A stretch of DNA of 64,000 bases from an uncultured Eubacteriales bacterium. GTDB lineage: Bacteria > Bacillota > Clostridia > Oscillospirales > UBA644. Made by a program: the position numbers and the translations under genes. Position 1 is the first letter of the stretch. Each line of letters begins with the position of its first letter. The DNA is taken from positions 1 through 64,000 of the forward strand of contig URFZ01000009.1 of the NCBI GenBank assembly GCA_900547165.1, given 5' to 3'. The notes under the pieces are model-generated. The model did no database searches and had not been told where the DNA came from. It saw nothing but the letters and a program-made list of their open reading frames with translations. Shown piece after piece: positions 1 to 6,896 of the stretch.

Positions 1-28
1 CTAAACACTGCACACTCTGACAAAAGAG

Positions 29-60
29 AAAGCAGCCCCGGATTTCCGGGGCTGCTTTCT
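29..60 (+). terminator. Terminator-like hairpin of the upstream, off-window gene
   Basis: A perfect 14-bp stem (29-42 with 45-58) with a 2-base loop ends in a short T run. It lies at the window edge and reads as the terminator of a gene to the left. Its 17-base core (35-51) recurs exactly at 261-277. Confidence 0.6.
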
Positions 61-83
61 GTGTACCGAAAAGCCTCGCAGAG

Positions 84-288
84 TTTCGCCCCGCAGGGCG
101 AAATAAAGTGGAAATCCATGTTATCCGGCGGCTTTGCCGACCGGAAACATACTGCTCGCTGAGCCAGTGTGAGCTTTTCGCGCTTTGCGCGAAAAGCTTG
201 CGCGCAGTCGAGGCGCATTCCTTTTGTCGAAAAAGCGTTAGCTTTTTCGACAGTCTGGAAGCCCCGGATTTCCGGGGATGCTTTTTTG
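84..288. repeat. Run of consecutive strong hairpins
   Basis: Five inverted repeats follow one another after the hairpin at 29-58: 84-91/96-103 (8 bp, loop CGCA), a looser one near 124-145, 172-183/187-198 (12 bp, 3-base loop), 225-236/241-252 (12 bp, 4-base loop) and 261-268/271-277, which is followed by six Ts (282-287). The last shares 17 identical bases with the first hairpin (35-51). No convincing coding frame covers this stretch; the open frame across it is arginine/cysteine-rich and reflects the palindromes. It could be a cluster of mobile palindromic elements, a structured RNA, or stacked terminators. Confidence 0.6.
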
Positions 289-395
289 CTGCTTTTGCGG
301 GGAAACAGGAAACACCTACCAATCAAATCGGTATGTTTGTTACAGGCGTGAAAAGCAGGTGTGCGGCGGGAATCAAATTTTGTGAACACAGACAA

Positions 396-424
396 TCGAC
401 ACTGCCGGGAGAATTTATTATAAT
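396..424 (+). promoter_or_regulatory. Vegetative-type promoter of lysA
   Basis: TCGACA (396-401), 17-bp spacer, TATAAT (419-424). The start of transcription would fall near 431, about 25 bases before the lysA start, which leaves no room for a lysine riboswitch in the transcript. Confidence 0.75.
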
Positions 425-456
425 AAAGAGCATCAAAAGCAAAGAGGTGGCAAAAA

Positions 457-1761
457 ATGCTTTGCAGCAACATCGGTATCAACGAAAGCGGACACCTGAC
501 GTTTGCGGGCGAGGATACGGTCCGGCTCGCGGCGCACTACAAAACGCCGCTGTATCTTATGGACGAGGACCGCATCCGCGAAAACTGCCGCGTGTATAAA
601 GCCGCGATGGCGCGTGCGTTCGGAGAAGGGAGCTTTCCGCTCTACGCCAGCAAAGCCGCCAGCTTCAAGCGCATCTACGCCATCATGCAGGACGAGGGCA
701 TGGCGATCGACGTCGTCTCCGCGGGCGAGATTGCGACGGCAAAGCGCGCAGGTTTCCAGATGGAGCGCGCCTTCTTCCACGGCAACAACAAAACCGATGC
801 CGACATTTCCTACGCGATGGCAGCAAACGTCGGCTATTTTGTCGCCGACCATGCGCAGGAGCTGGAAGTCATCAGCCGCGAGGCAAAAAGCCGGGGCATC
901 CGGCAGAAGGTGCTGCTGCGTCTGACGCCGGGCATCGACCCGCACACCTATGAAGCCGTCGCCACCGGCAAGGTTGACTCCAAATTCGGCGTCGCAATCG
1001 AAACCGGGCAGGCAGAGGATTTTGTCCGCCTCGCCCTGAGTCTTCCCAACATCCGCCTGATGGGCTACCACTGCCATGTCGGCTCTCAGGTCTTTGACGA
1101 AGACGGGAGCGTCTACCATGACGCGGCGCAGATCATGCTTCGCTTTGCTGCCGATATGAAGCAGAAGCTTGGCGCGGATCTGCAGCTGCTGGACCTCGGC
1201 GGCGGCTACGGCGTTCGTTATACCGAAAACGACCCCGTTATAGACATCGCGGACAACATCAGACAGGTTGCGGAGTCTCTTAAAGCGACCGCAGCCGGTC
1301 TCGGCATTGATCTGCCGTCCATACGTCTCGAACCCGGCAGAAGCATCGTCGCTGACGCGGGAATGACGCTTTACACCGTCGGAACCGTCAAACGTATTCC
1401 CGGTTACAAAAACTATGTTTCCGTTGACGGCGGCATGACCGATAACCCGCGTTTCGCGCTTTACCGCTCCCCGTATACCGTGTTCATCGCAAACAAAATG
1501 AACGAAAAATGTGATATGGAGTGTTCCGTCGTCGGCAGATGCTGCGAAAGCGGCGACATAATTCAAGAGCACGTTATGGTTCCGTCCTCCGTTTGCCGCG
1601 GCGATATATGCGCGGTTGCCACCACGGGCGCATACAACTACTCCATGGCGTCCAACTACAACCGCATAGGCAGACTTCCCGTTGCCATGATAAACAACGG
1701 CAAAACGTCCCTTGCGGTTCTCCGCGAGACCCTTGAAGACATCGTTGCAAACGATATGTAA
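457..1761 (+). CDS. lysA: Diaminopimelate decarboxylase
   Basis: PLP enzyme that decarboxylates meso-diaminopimelate to L-lysine, the last step of lysine synthesis, in the cytosol. The 434-residue length is normal for LysA. The N-terminal alanine-racemase-type barrel carries the PLP lysine in YASKAASF (K66), the HCHVGSQ strand, the glycine-rich GGGYG phosphate loop and EPGRS. The C-terminal beta domain has CESGDII with the catalytic cysteine, plus the Tyr-bearing GAYNYSMASNYN segment. ATG at 457 follows AGAGGTGG at a good distance. It has its own promoter and terminator and stands alone. A MurE of the DAP type is encoded later in the window, so DAP serves both the wall and lysine. GC is higher than in the island that follows. 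Confidence 0.97.
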   Translation: MLCSNIGINESGHLTFAGEDTVRLAAHYKTPLYLMDEDRIRENCRVYKAAMARAFGEGSFPLYASKAASFKRIYAIMQDEGMAIDVVSAGEIATAKRAGFQMERAFFHGNNKTDADISYAMAANVGYFVADHAQELEVISREAKSRGIRQKVLLRLTPGIDPHTYEAVATGKVDSKFGVAIETGQAEDFVRLALSLPNIRLMGYHCHVGSQVFDEDGSVYHDAAQIMLRFAADMKQKLGADLQLLDLGGGYGVRYTENDPVIDIADNIRQVAESLKATAAGLGIDLPSIRLEPGRSIVADAGMTLYTVGTVKRIPGYKNYVSVDGGMTDNPRFALYRSPYTVFIANKMNEKCDMECSVVGRCCESGDIIQEHVMVPSSVCRGDICAVATTGAYNYSMASNYNRIGRLPVAMINNGKTSLAVLRETLEDIVANDM

Positions 1762-1785
1762 AACCGAATATCATAAATTAAACCT

Positions 1786-1820
1786 TATTCCTCCTGATTA
1801 TCGTCAGGGGGAATATTTTT
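1786..1820 (+). terminator. lysA terminator
   Basis: 12-bp stem (1786-1797 with 1804-1815, one G-U pair) followed by five Ts. It ends about 20 bases before the recombinase start, so lysA transcription should mostly stop before it. Confidence 0.8.
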
Positions 1821-1838
1821 GTTCAGAGGAGAAAAAAG

Positions 1839-2678
1839 GTGCAGAAACGATTTATCACAACCTCGATTTTAGTCGCATACAAAGAGTATCTCATATCGGA
1901 AGAGAGAAGCCCCGCCACGATAGAAAAGTATATCCGCGATGTTGCAGCCTTTGCCGAATATGTCCAAATGTCAGAAATCACAAAAGATGCCGTGCTTGCA
2001 TATAAAAGGCAAATAATGCAAAACTATGCCGCACGCAGCGTTAATTCCATGCTTTCAAGTATCAACAGCCTTTTTGCGTTTTTGCGTTGGCATGATTTAA
2101 AAGTCAAAACCTTAAAAATTCAACGTCAGATATTTTGCTCCGAAAAAAAGGAACTGACAAAATCTGAATACGCGCGGCTCTGCGAAGCCGCCGAAAAGCG
2201 CAGCGAAAGGCTGAAATTGATTCTTCAAACAATCTGCGGAACGGGAATCCGCGTCAGCGAACTGCGGTATATCACGGTCGAAGCGGTAAAAAATGGCGAA
2301 GCGGTCGTAAACTGCAAAGCAAAAACGCGCGTTATATTTATCGTAAAAGAACTCCAAAAAAAACTGCTCCGCTATGCCGCAGAGCAGAATATAAAAACCG
2401 GTATGATATTTATAACAAAAGCGGGCAAACCGATAAACCGCACAAACATCTGGCGTGAAATGAAATCTTTATGCAAAGCAGCAAATGTCAACCCGCAAAA
2501 AGTATTTCCGCACAATCTTCGCCACCTTTTCGCCCGCGTTTTTTACGGCATCGAAAAGGACATCGTCAAGCTTGCCGACATTCTCGGTCACAGCAACATC
2601 AACACCACAAGAATTTATATCGTCTCCACCGGCGCCGAGCACCGCCGCCGCATGGAAAATATGCACTTGATATTATAG
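1839..2678 (+). CDS. Xer-like tyrosine recombinase next to two inverted recombination sites
   Basis: A 279-residue tyrosine recombinase/integrase. An N-terminal SAM-like core-binding domain (about 10-90, with the SPATIEKYIRD motif) precedes the catalytic domain. All catalytic residues are visible: R138 (GTGIRVSEL), the beta-hairpin lysine near K160-162, H225 and R228 (HNLRH), H251 (GHSN) and the nucleophile Y260 (TRIYI). The protein is full length for the Xer/CodV size class and has no arm-binding domain. The GTG start follows CAGAGGAGA. Its own promoter is not obvious; a lysA terminator ends just before it, so expression may be low. It sits 37 bp from the first of two perfect 26-bp inverted repeats, which makes a local DNA invertase its most likely role. 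A role as chromosomal XerC/D is less likely given this setting. Confidence 0.93.
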   Translation: MQKRFITTSILVAYKEYLISEERSPATIEKYIRDVAAFAEYVQMSEITKDAVLAYKRQIMQNYAARSVNSMLSSINSLFAFLRWHDLKVKTLKIQRQIFCSEKKELTKSEYARLCEAAEKRSERLKLILQTICGTGIRVSELRYITVEAVKNGEAVVNCKAKTRVIFIVKELQKKLLRYAAEQNIKTGMIFITKAGKPINRTNIWREMKSLCKAANVNPQKVFPHNLRHLFARVFYGIEKDIVKLADILGHSNINTTRIYIVSTGAEHRRRMENMHLIL

Positions 2679-2715
2679 CCGAAAAACAAAAAACGCCGCC
2701 GAAAAGGCGACGAAA

Positions 2716-2741
2716 ACAACATAATCGGTATTATGTTGCAA
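2716..2741 (+). repeat. Left inverted recombination site
   Basis: Inner part is arm CAACATAA (2717-2724), centre TCGGTA (2725-2730), arm TTATGTTG (2731-2738). This is the Xer layout of two inverted arms around a 6-bp crossover region. All 26 bases are repeated in inverse orientation at 3025-3050. Confidence 0.9.
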
Positions 2742-2757
2742 TTTAAACCGATCTGTC

Positions 2758-2770
2758 TGCGACATAATAC
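2758..2770. repeat. Third, partial recombinase half-site
   Basis: GCGACATAATAC (2759-2770) differs at one base from GCAACATAATAC of the right site (3027-3038) and has the same orientation. It lacks the second arm. It may be an accessory recombinase binding site or a decayed copy; it lies just downstream of the promoter's -10 box. Confidence 0.4.
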
Positions 2771-2783
2771 TTTTATTGGACTT

Positions 2784-2812
2784 ATTGTAGCACATCTGTA
2801 ACAATTTGTCAA
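2784..2812 (-). promoter_or_regulatory. Strong promoter inside the invertible segment
   Basis: On the minus strand: TTGACA (2812-2807), 17-bp spacer, TACAAT (2789-2784). The -35 box is perfect and the -10 matches 5 of 6. As drawn it fires leftward across the left site and into the 3' end of the recombinase, antisense to it. Confidence 0.82.
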
Positions 2813-2931
2813 CTGCACGAGTAAAAAAAGCCTTGAATTATCAGTAAAAAAAACATACAAACAAAGCCTTTTTGTTCCGTTTTCTCTGACGTTTCGGAAA
2901 AGGCTCGTTTTCTTATTTTCATTTTTAACTG

Positions 2932-2956
2932 CCGTCCTTGGGGCGGCTTTTTAAGC
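2932..2956 (+). terminator. Rightward terminator within the invertible segment
   Basis: GCCGTCC pairs with GGGCGGC (one G-U) and a T run follows. In the present orientation it would stop read-through from the recombinase side toward the operon; after inversion it would lie upstream of the promoter. Confidence 0.65.
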
Positions 2957-3024
2957 TTTTTATTCTCTGCGCACGTAGTTTCTATCGCTCAAAGAGCCCG
3001 ATATACAGACTCCGTTTTTTCTGT

Positions 3025-3050
3025 TTGCAACATAATACCGATTATGTTGT
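3025..3050 (-). repeat. Right inverted recombination site
   Basis: Exact reverse complement of 2716-2741: arm CAACATAA (3028-3035), centre TACCGA (3036-3041), arm TTATGTTG (3042-3049). The centre is the reverse complement of the left site's centre, as needed for inversion rather than deletion. Confidence 0.9.
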
Positions 3051-3105
3051 CATTTTATTCGAAATAGCATAGTGCGAAAAGAACAATATTGCTGCAATAT
3101 AGAGA

Positions 3106-3231
3106 ATGATTATGAAGACTTACAGATATATGCACTTTGATGAATTTGAAGATGCTTGTTTTAATATTAGCCGGCTGGGGTTCAGATATTCTGCTGTGTG
3201 GGAAGATAAATTTGAAAGGGGCTCTTCGTAA
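3106..3231 (+). CDS. Possible 41-residue ORF or gene remnant
   Basis: A short frame reads MIMKTYRYMHFDEFEDACF and continues with a coding-like composition (aromatic and acidic residues, ISRLGFRYSAVWEDKFE) before a stop. No good ribosome site precedes it. In another frame just after the stop a further coding-like stretch appears but is also interrupted, so this may be the remains of a larger gene. It would lie in the leader of the operon transcript made after promoter inversion. Family not recognised. Confidence 0.3.
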   Translation: MIMKTYRYMHFDEFEDACFNISRLGFRYSAVWEDKFERGSS

Positions 3232-3343
3232 AGTATGCAAGTTCATTGTCCAAATGTAAAAACTCGTTAGATGATTGATATGGATTTCAGAATTAGGAAA
3301 GGGAAAACGAACCTGAAGATTTGTTCGGAATGATGGAAGTATT

Positions 3344-5461
3344 ATGAAAATAATTGAATGCACCGGTTGCGGCGGAACACTTAAAGAAAGCGGTAAGTAT
3401 TTCATATGCGAAAACTGCGGTACCCGATATGCCGTCGGGAGAGACGATGAAGGAAACCCTTTTACATATCAACCGATCGAAAAAAAGACTATTGAGTATG
3501 GGACAATTGAGCACAAAGCGTCACATATCGAGGTCAATACTCTATCTGTTAAAGAGATAAAACTTGATGAGAATGTTGATGTTGTCGTTCATAAAGAAGG
3601 GATGAATCTTGAAAAGCAAGAAAGAATACGTTTAGCAAAAACGTTTCTTCTCTCCCGTGAATGGAACGCAGCTCAGGATCAAGTAAATAATTTGTTAGTT
3701 GAGGATAATCAATGCGCGGAAGCAAAATGGTTTTGCTTAATGCTTAATCATAAAGCAATTTCAGACCGTGAGTTGGTTGCAAAACTATCTGCAATTTCAG
3801 AAAATGACAGGATTGCTATCGACGGAATTCTATCTAATTCCTCTCCGATATTCGCAAGACAAATCTTGGATGTTATTTTCGATAGCGCTTTTTACAATGA
3901 TGATATGTGTTATGCATTATATTCTACGGCAATGCCGTATGCATATAATACGTCTGTATATTCAGAAAAAGAGTTGATCGATATAAAATATAGTGCTTTG
4001 GAGACATCTGTTACAAGAGTCTTTAAACGCAGTTTTGATTATTTGTTGTCGATAACTTTGAATTCTGACGAGGTTGACAAATATATATCATATCTTTCCA
4101 GATTTGCGTCAAAATGCGATCCTGTATCATCTCAGAGATACTATTCAAGAATACTTAAAGTCGATCCGTCCAATATGGAGGCTAATCACAAAATGGTTTT
4201 ATCGGATTTGCAAATTGACTCTCCCTGCGAAAAGATTGTAAATGACTTTGAGCATTTGCTTAAATTCTCCGATAATACAGATAATGAAGTTTCTCAACTT
4301 TTGTCATATATAGTATCCGAACAGACCACCACCTCGGCAAAAAGCGATTTTGTATGGCAATTGATAGGCTACCACAGCTTAGCGCCGGAAGTGTTTAAAA
4401 ATGAATTGTTCAAATACGCAAAATTACTGCTCAAGACAGCGCAGTGGAACAATGCTCAAAAATACTATCAATTGATTCTTTCTTTCGACCCTCGGAATGC
4501 GGATGCATATTGGGGCTTATGTGTGGTAAGAATGCAGGCTCGCAGCGAGAGTACGCTTACAATGAAAAAGGACAATCTGATTGATTGTCATGAGTTTAAA
4601 AAATCGCTGTCTCTCTATCAAAGCTCTGGCAACGTCCAGCGGGCAAACGAATTAATGCTTCTGACAAAAAAACAAAGGAGCAGAAAAAAAACTACCAAAA
4701 CTGCAATACTCGCTGGAGCGGGAGCGCTTATTTTAATCCTTCTGGTTATTATCATTTCCAGTTTAGTTAATGCTGTAAAATATAATACAGATATCAATTT
4801 CAGATTTGAAGATGAATCACTTAGAAGATATTGGGCGAACAATAAACTGCAAATTTCTTTGAAATCCGATAGCAATCTCGATATTCAATTACTTGAAGGA
4901 AAACTGTCGTTTTATGATAAAGATAATAGTTTGATAGCTGAAACACAAGTGAAATTTGAGGATTTGGTTCATAAAGAAAAGAGCTTATATGATTTCACAA
5001 TCGACAATTCAGCTGCGGGAAAATTGGTTAATACGCGATTTAATCAGTTGAAAATCACATTTACGGTTACATGTATTCAGTTCGATGACGGCGTAGAAAA
5101 ATACCCTGACGAAAACATAGTGATAAAACTATCTGATGATAAACCTGATTATTCCAAAGAGCTTAAGAAAAAATACGATGAAATCATGTCGATGTTGGAG
5201 CAACTTGATGCCGCCAGCAGTACAGCAGAAAATCAGCTCAATGCCATATCAAAAAAAATCGATGTGATTTATAACGATTTATATCTTTCTTGGGATTTGC
5301 TTGATGATATGTATTCAAAAGCATCCGATTATCAAAAAAAAGAGGAGTATTTCAAAGCACTTGTATTATATGTACTGTTGGAGCAGAGTTTCGGCTATGA
5401 GGGCTGTGCCGACAAAGCTGAATATTGCTATAATATGTATTTTAATTCAGTGCAGAAATAG
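3344..5461 (+). CDS. Zinc-ribbon, TPR-like, single-pass membrane protein
   Basis: A 705-residue protein I do not recognise. It opens with a rubredoxin-like zinc ribbon (C6, C9, C22, C25). A helical region follows (about 85-440) with TPR-like units, for example near 365-400 (AKLLLKTAQWNNAQKYYQLIL, then FDPRNADAYWGL). A basic stretch and one membrane helix (about 452-475) come next. The remaining 230 residues should be outside the cell and include a coiled-coil-like stretch near 605-690. It is the first gene of an AT-rich operon (next gene 9 bp away) and the first gene downstream of the invertible promoter. ATG at 3344 follows GATGGAAG. The ribbon plus TPR suggests a cytoplasmic docking face; no catalytic motif is visible. 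Confidence 0.85.
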   Translation: MKIIECTGCGGTLKESGKYFICENCGTRYAVGRDDEGNPFTYQPIEKKTIEYGTIEHKASHIEVNTLSVKEIKLDENVDVVVHKEGMNLEKQERIRLAKTFLLSREWNAAQDQVNNLLVEDNQCAEAKWFCLMLNHKAISDRELVAKLSAISENDRIAIDGILSNSSPIFARQILDVIFDSAFYNDDMCYALYSTAMPYAYNTSVYSEKELIDIKYSALETSVTRVFKRSFDYLLSITLNSDEVDKYISYLSRFASKCDPVSSQRYYSRILKVDPSNMEANHKMVLSDLQIDSPCEKIVNDFEHLLKFSDNTDNEVSQLLSYIVSEQTTTSAKSDFVWQLIGYHSLAPEVFKNELFKYAKLLLKTAQWNNAQKYYQLILSFDPRNADAYWGLCVVRMQARSESTLTMKKDNLIDCHEFKKSLSLYQSSGNVQRANELMLLTKKQRSRKKTTKTAILAGAGALILILLVIIISSLVNAVKYNTDINFRFEDESLRRYWANNKLQISLKSDSNLDIQLLEGKLSFYDKDNSLIAETQVKFEDLVHKEKSLYDFTIDNSAAGKLVNTRFNQLKITFTVTCIQFDDGVEKYPDENIVIKLSDDKPDYSKELKKKYDEIMSMLEQLDAASSTAENQLNAISKKIDVIYNDLYLSWDLLDDMYSKASDYQKKEEYFKALVLYVLLEQSFGYEGCADKAEYCYNMYFNSVQK

Positions 5462-5470
5462 GAGGAAAAA

Positions 5471-6174
5471 ATGAGTGATATAATTATCGAATGTCCGGCG
5501 TGTAAAAAATCCGTCCGAGCGGGAACCGGTATTTTTGCGAAAAAGAAAATAAAATGCTCATGCGGATATGTTATCGATGTTAATTCGGAAAGAATGGCGG
5601 AAGATATTTGTCCGCATTGCGGAAACAAGGTCATTTACGACAGGAAGAAAAAGGCGTCTGCGTCCTGTCCCGTATGTCACGCAAAAATCAACGCCGGGAC
5701 GGAAATGGTGGCTCAGGTGCGTCTGCTTCTGGTGCCTCCGGTGGAGTAGGTGGCATAGGCAGCACACTCGGAAGCGTTATGGGACTTGGATTGGAACTTG
5801 GAACAATGGCAACTGTAATTGGGGCGACTAAAGATATGATCTCTCCCGTGCTCGGCAGTTCCGTTGATATGGGAAAACAAATCGGCGGCGCGGTCGGCGG
5901 GGCAATAAGCCGGACGTGGAACTGCAGCTGCGGTAAAACCGGCATAACATCAGGATTCTGTCCGGATTGCGGCGCTCGGAAGTCGGAGCAACGTCCTCAA
6001 CCTACCAGTGGCTGGGATTGTCCTTGCGGTTGTAAGGGTATTACAAGCAGATTCTGTCCTGACTGCGGGTCACCGCGTCCTGTTGCTCCTGCGTCTTGGG
6101 ACTGCCAAAACTGCGGGCATAAAAATATAACCTCGAAATTCTGTCCTGACTGCGGAACCGGAAAGGAGGGTTAA
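5471..6174 (+). pseudogene. Multi-zinc-ribbon protein, frameshifted
   Basis: Two overlapping frames together make one protein of about 235 residues. The first (from ATG 5471, RBS AGGAGG) encodes CPACKKSVRAG, then CSCG, CPHCGN and CPVCHAKI and ends at 5749. The second frame carries a Gly/Ser-rich hydrophobic stretch (GGSGASASGASGGVGG, then LGLELGTMATVIGATKD) and three further ribbons that end CPDCG (near 5959, 6058, 6150). Coding sense switches from frame 2 to frame 1 at about 5702-5710; one A missing from the A run at 5703-5705 would restore a smooth GTE-NGGSG reading. This may be a true mutation, a variant in the population, or an assembly error. The neighbouring operon genes are intact. Confidence 0.75.
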
Positions 6175-6175
6175 T

Positions 6176-6880
6176 ATGAAGCTTAACAAAAGACAAAAAT
6201 CAGGGATTGCCATTTTCGGTATAATTGCGGCTGTTCTTGTTTTGACTACTTTGATAATACCTTTTAAGAAGCCCGGCGCTTCTTGGACGATGTTTGCATT
6301 TTCCTTGATTTCGATTGCTTCCAGCGCTTATATCTGCTTGCTTGCATTTAAGAATACGAAAGATTTGATGAGCAAGTTTTACGGATTTCCTGTTTTTCGC
6401 ATAGGTGTTTTATATGTCGTAATTCAGCTTGCGTTAACTGTTGTTATCTATATTATCGGCGCCTTTGTTGACGTTCCGTTTTGGGTTGGTTTTCTTCTCT
6501 CTGTTTTGCTGGGAGGGGCTGCCGCAATCGGTTGTATAACAACCGATAATGCGCGAGATATAATTGAGGAGATCGACAACAAAACATACGAAGAGACCAA
6601 AACGGTTATGTTTTTCCAAACAGACATTGCGGATGTCCTCGATTTATGCAAAAGCGAGAAAGCCAGACCTGTTCTTGCGAAGCTCGTGAATAAATTCAAG
6701 TACAGCGACCCTGTTTCTTCTCCTGAAACCGAAGAATCGGAAGTTGTGATTAAAAATGCCATTGATGATTTAAGAAACAGTATCCGGACACTCGGAGATG
6801 ATGATTTGCTCCAAAAAATCGAAAACATAGACAACCTGCTTTCTTCTCGCAACCGAATATGCGAAAAAAGTAAAAAGTAA
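6176..6880 (+). CDS. Four-helix membrane protein of the zinc-ribbon operon
   Basis: A 234-residue protein with about four membrane helices in the first 120 residues (near 8-28, 36-57, 73-93, 97-117) and a soluble, helical, acidic C-terminal half that would be cytoplasmic. No family recognised. The start lies one base after the stop of the preceding ribbon protein, with AAAGGAGGG just upstream, so the genes are translationally close. Its place suggests that it forms a membrane assembly with its neighbours; that is inference from context only. Confidence 0.8.
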   Translation: MKLNKRQKSGIAIFGIIAAVLVLTTLIIPFKKPGASWTMFAFSLISIASSAYICLLAFKNTKDLMSKFYGFPVFRIGVLYVVIQLALTVVIYIIGAFVDVPFWVGFLLSVLLGGAAAIGCITTDNARDIIEEIDNKTYEETKTVMFFQTDIADVLDLCKSEKARPVLAKLVNKFKYSDPVSSPETEESEVVIKNAIDDLRNSIRTLGDDDLLQKIENIDNLLSSRNRICEKSKK

Positions 6881-6896
6881 AAGGAGAGAATAAAAA

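Larger units (their letters stand above)
2742..3024. mobile_element. Predicted invertible DNA segment with internal promoter
   Basis: A 283-bp non-coding segment bounded by the two 26-bp inverted repeats and next to a recombinase gene. It holds a near-consensus promoter near its left end pointing left, and a rightward intrinsic terminator near its right half. After inversion the promoter would sit at about 2954-2982 and point right, into the operon at 3344, with the terminator behind it. In the orientation given here the operon has no strong promoter, so this copy appears to be OFF. Confidence 0.8.

Noticed and set aside
300..456. Lysine riboswitch upstream of lysA
   Set aside because: The promoter at 396-424 leaves a leader of only about 25 bases, too short for an L-box, and no L-box core is seen upstream.
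108..599. Open frame across the hairpin run before lysA
   Set aside because: Its residues come from the palindromes, it overlaps lysA in another frame, and no ribosome site precedes it.
433..1572. Long open frame opposite lysA on the minus strand
   Set aside because: It is a shadow of lysA: its composition follows the third codon positions of the plus frame and it has no family pattern or ribosome site. Similar shadows lie over serA (10783-11949 plus), the transpeptidase (45565-46773 minus) and the aldehyde dehydrogenase (60997-62334 minus).
2831..2860. Weak rightward promoter in the invertible segment (TTGAAT-17-TACAAA)
   Set aside because: Only 4 of 6 matches in each box and a terminator follows within 100 bp, so it would hardly serve the operon.
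2716..3050. Prophage or integrative element attachment sites
   Set aside because: The two sites are inverted, which gives inversion, not excision, and the DNA between them has no integrase, phage or transfer genes.
5641..5715. Programmed -1 frameshift in the multi-ribbon gene
   Set aside because: The A-rich stretch at 5643-5652 is not a proper slippery heptamer in the zero frame and lies before CPVC, which belongs to the first frame. The true switch is later, where a one-base deletion explains it better.
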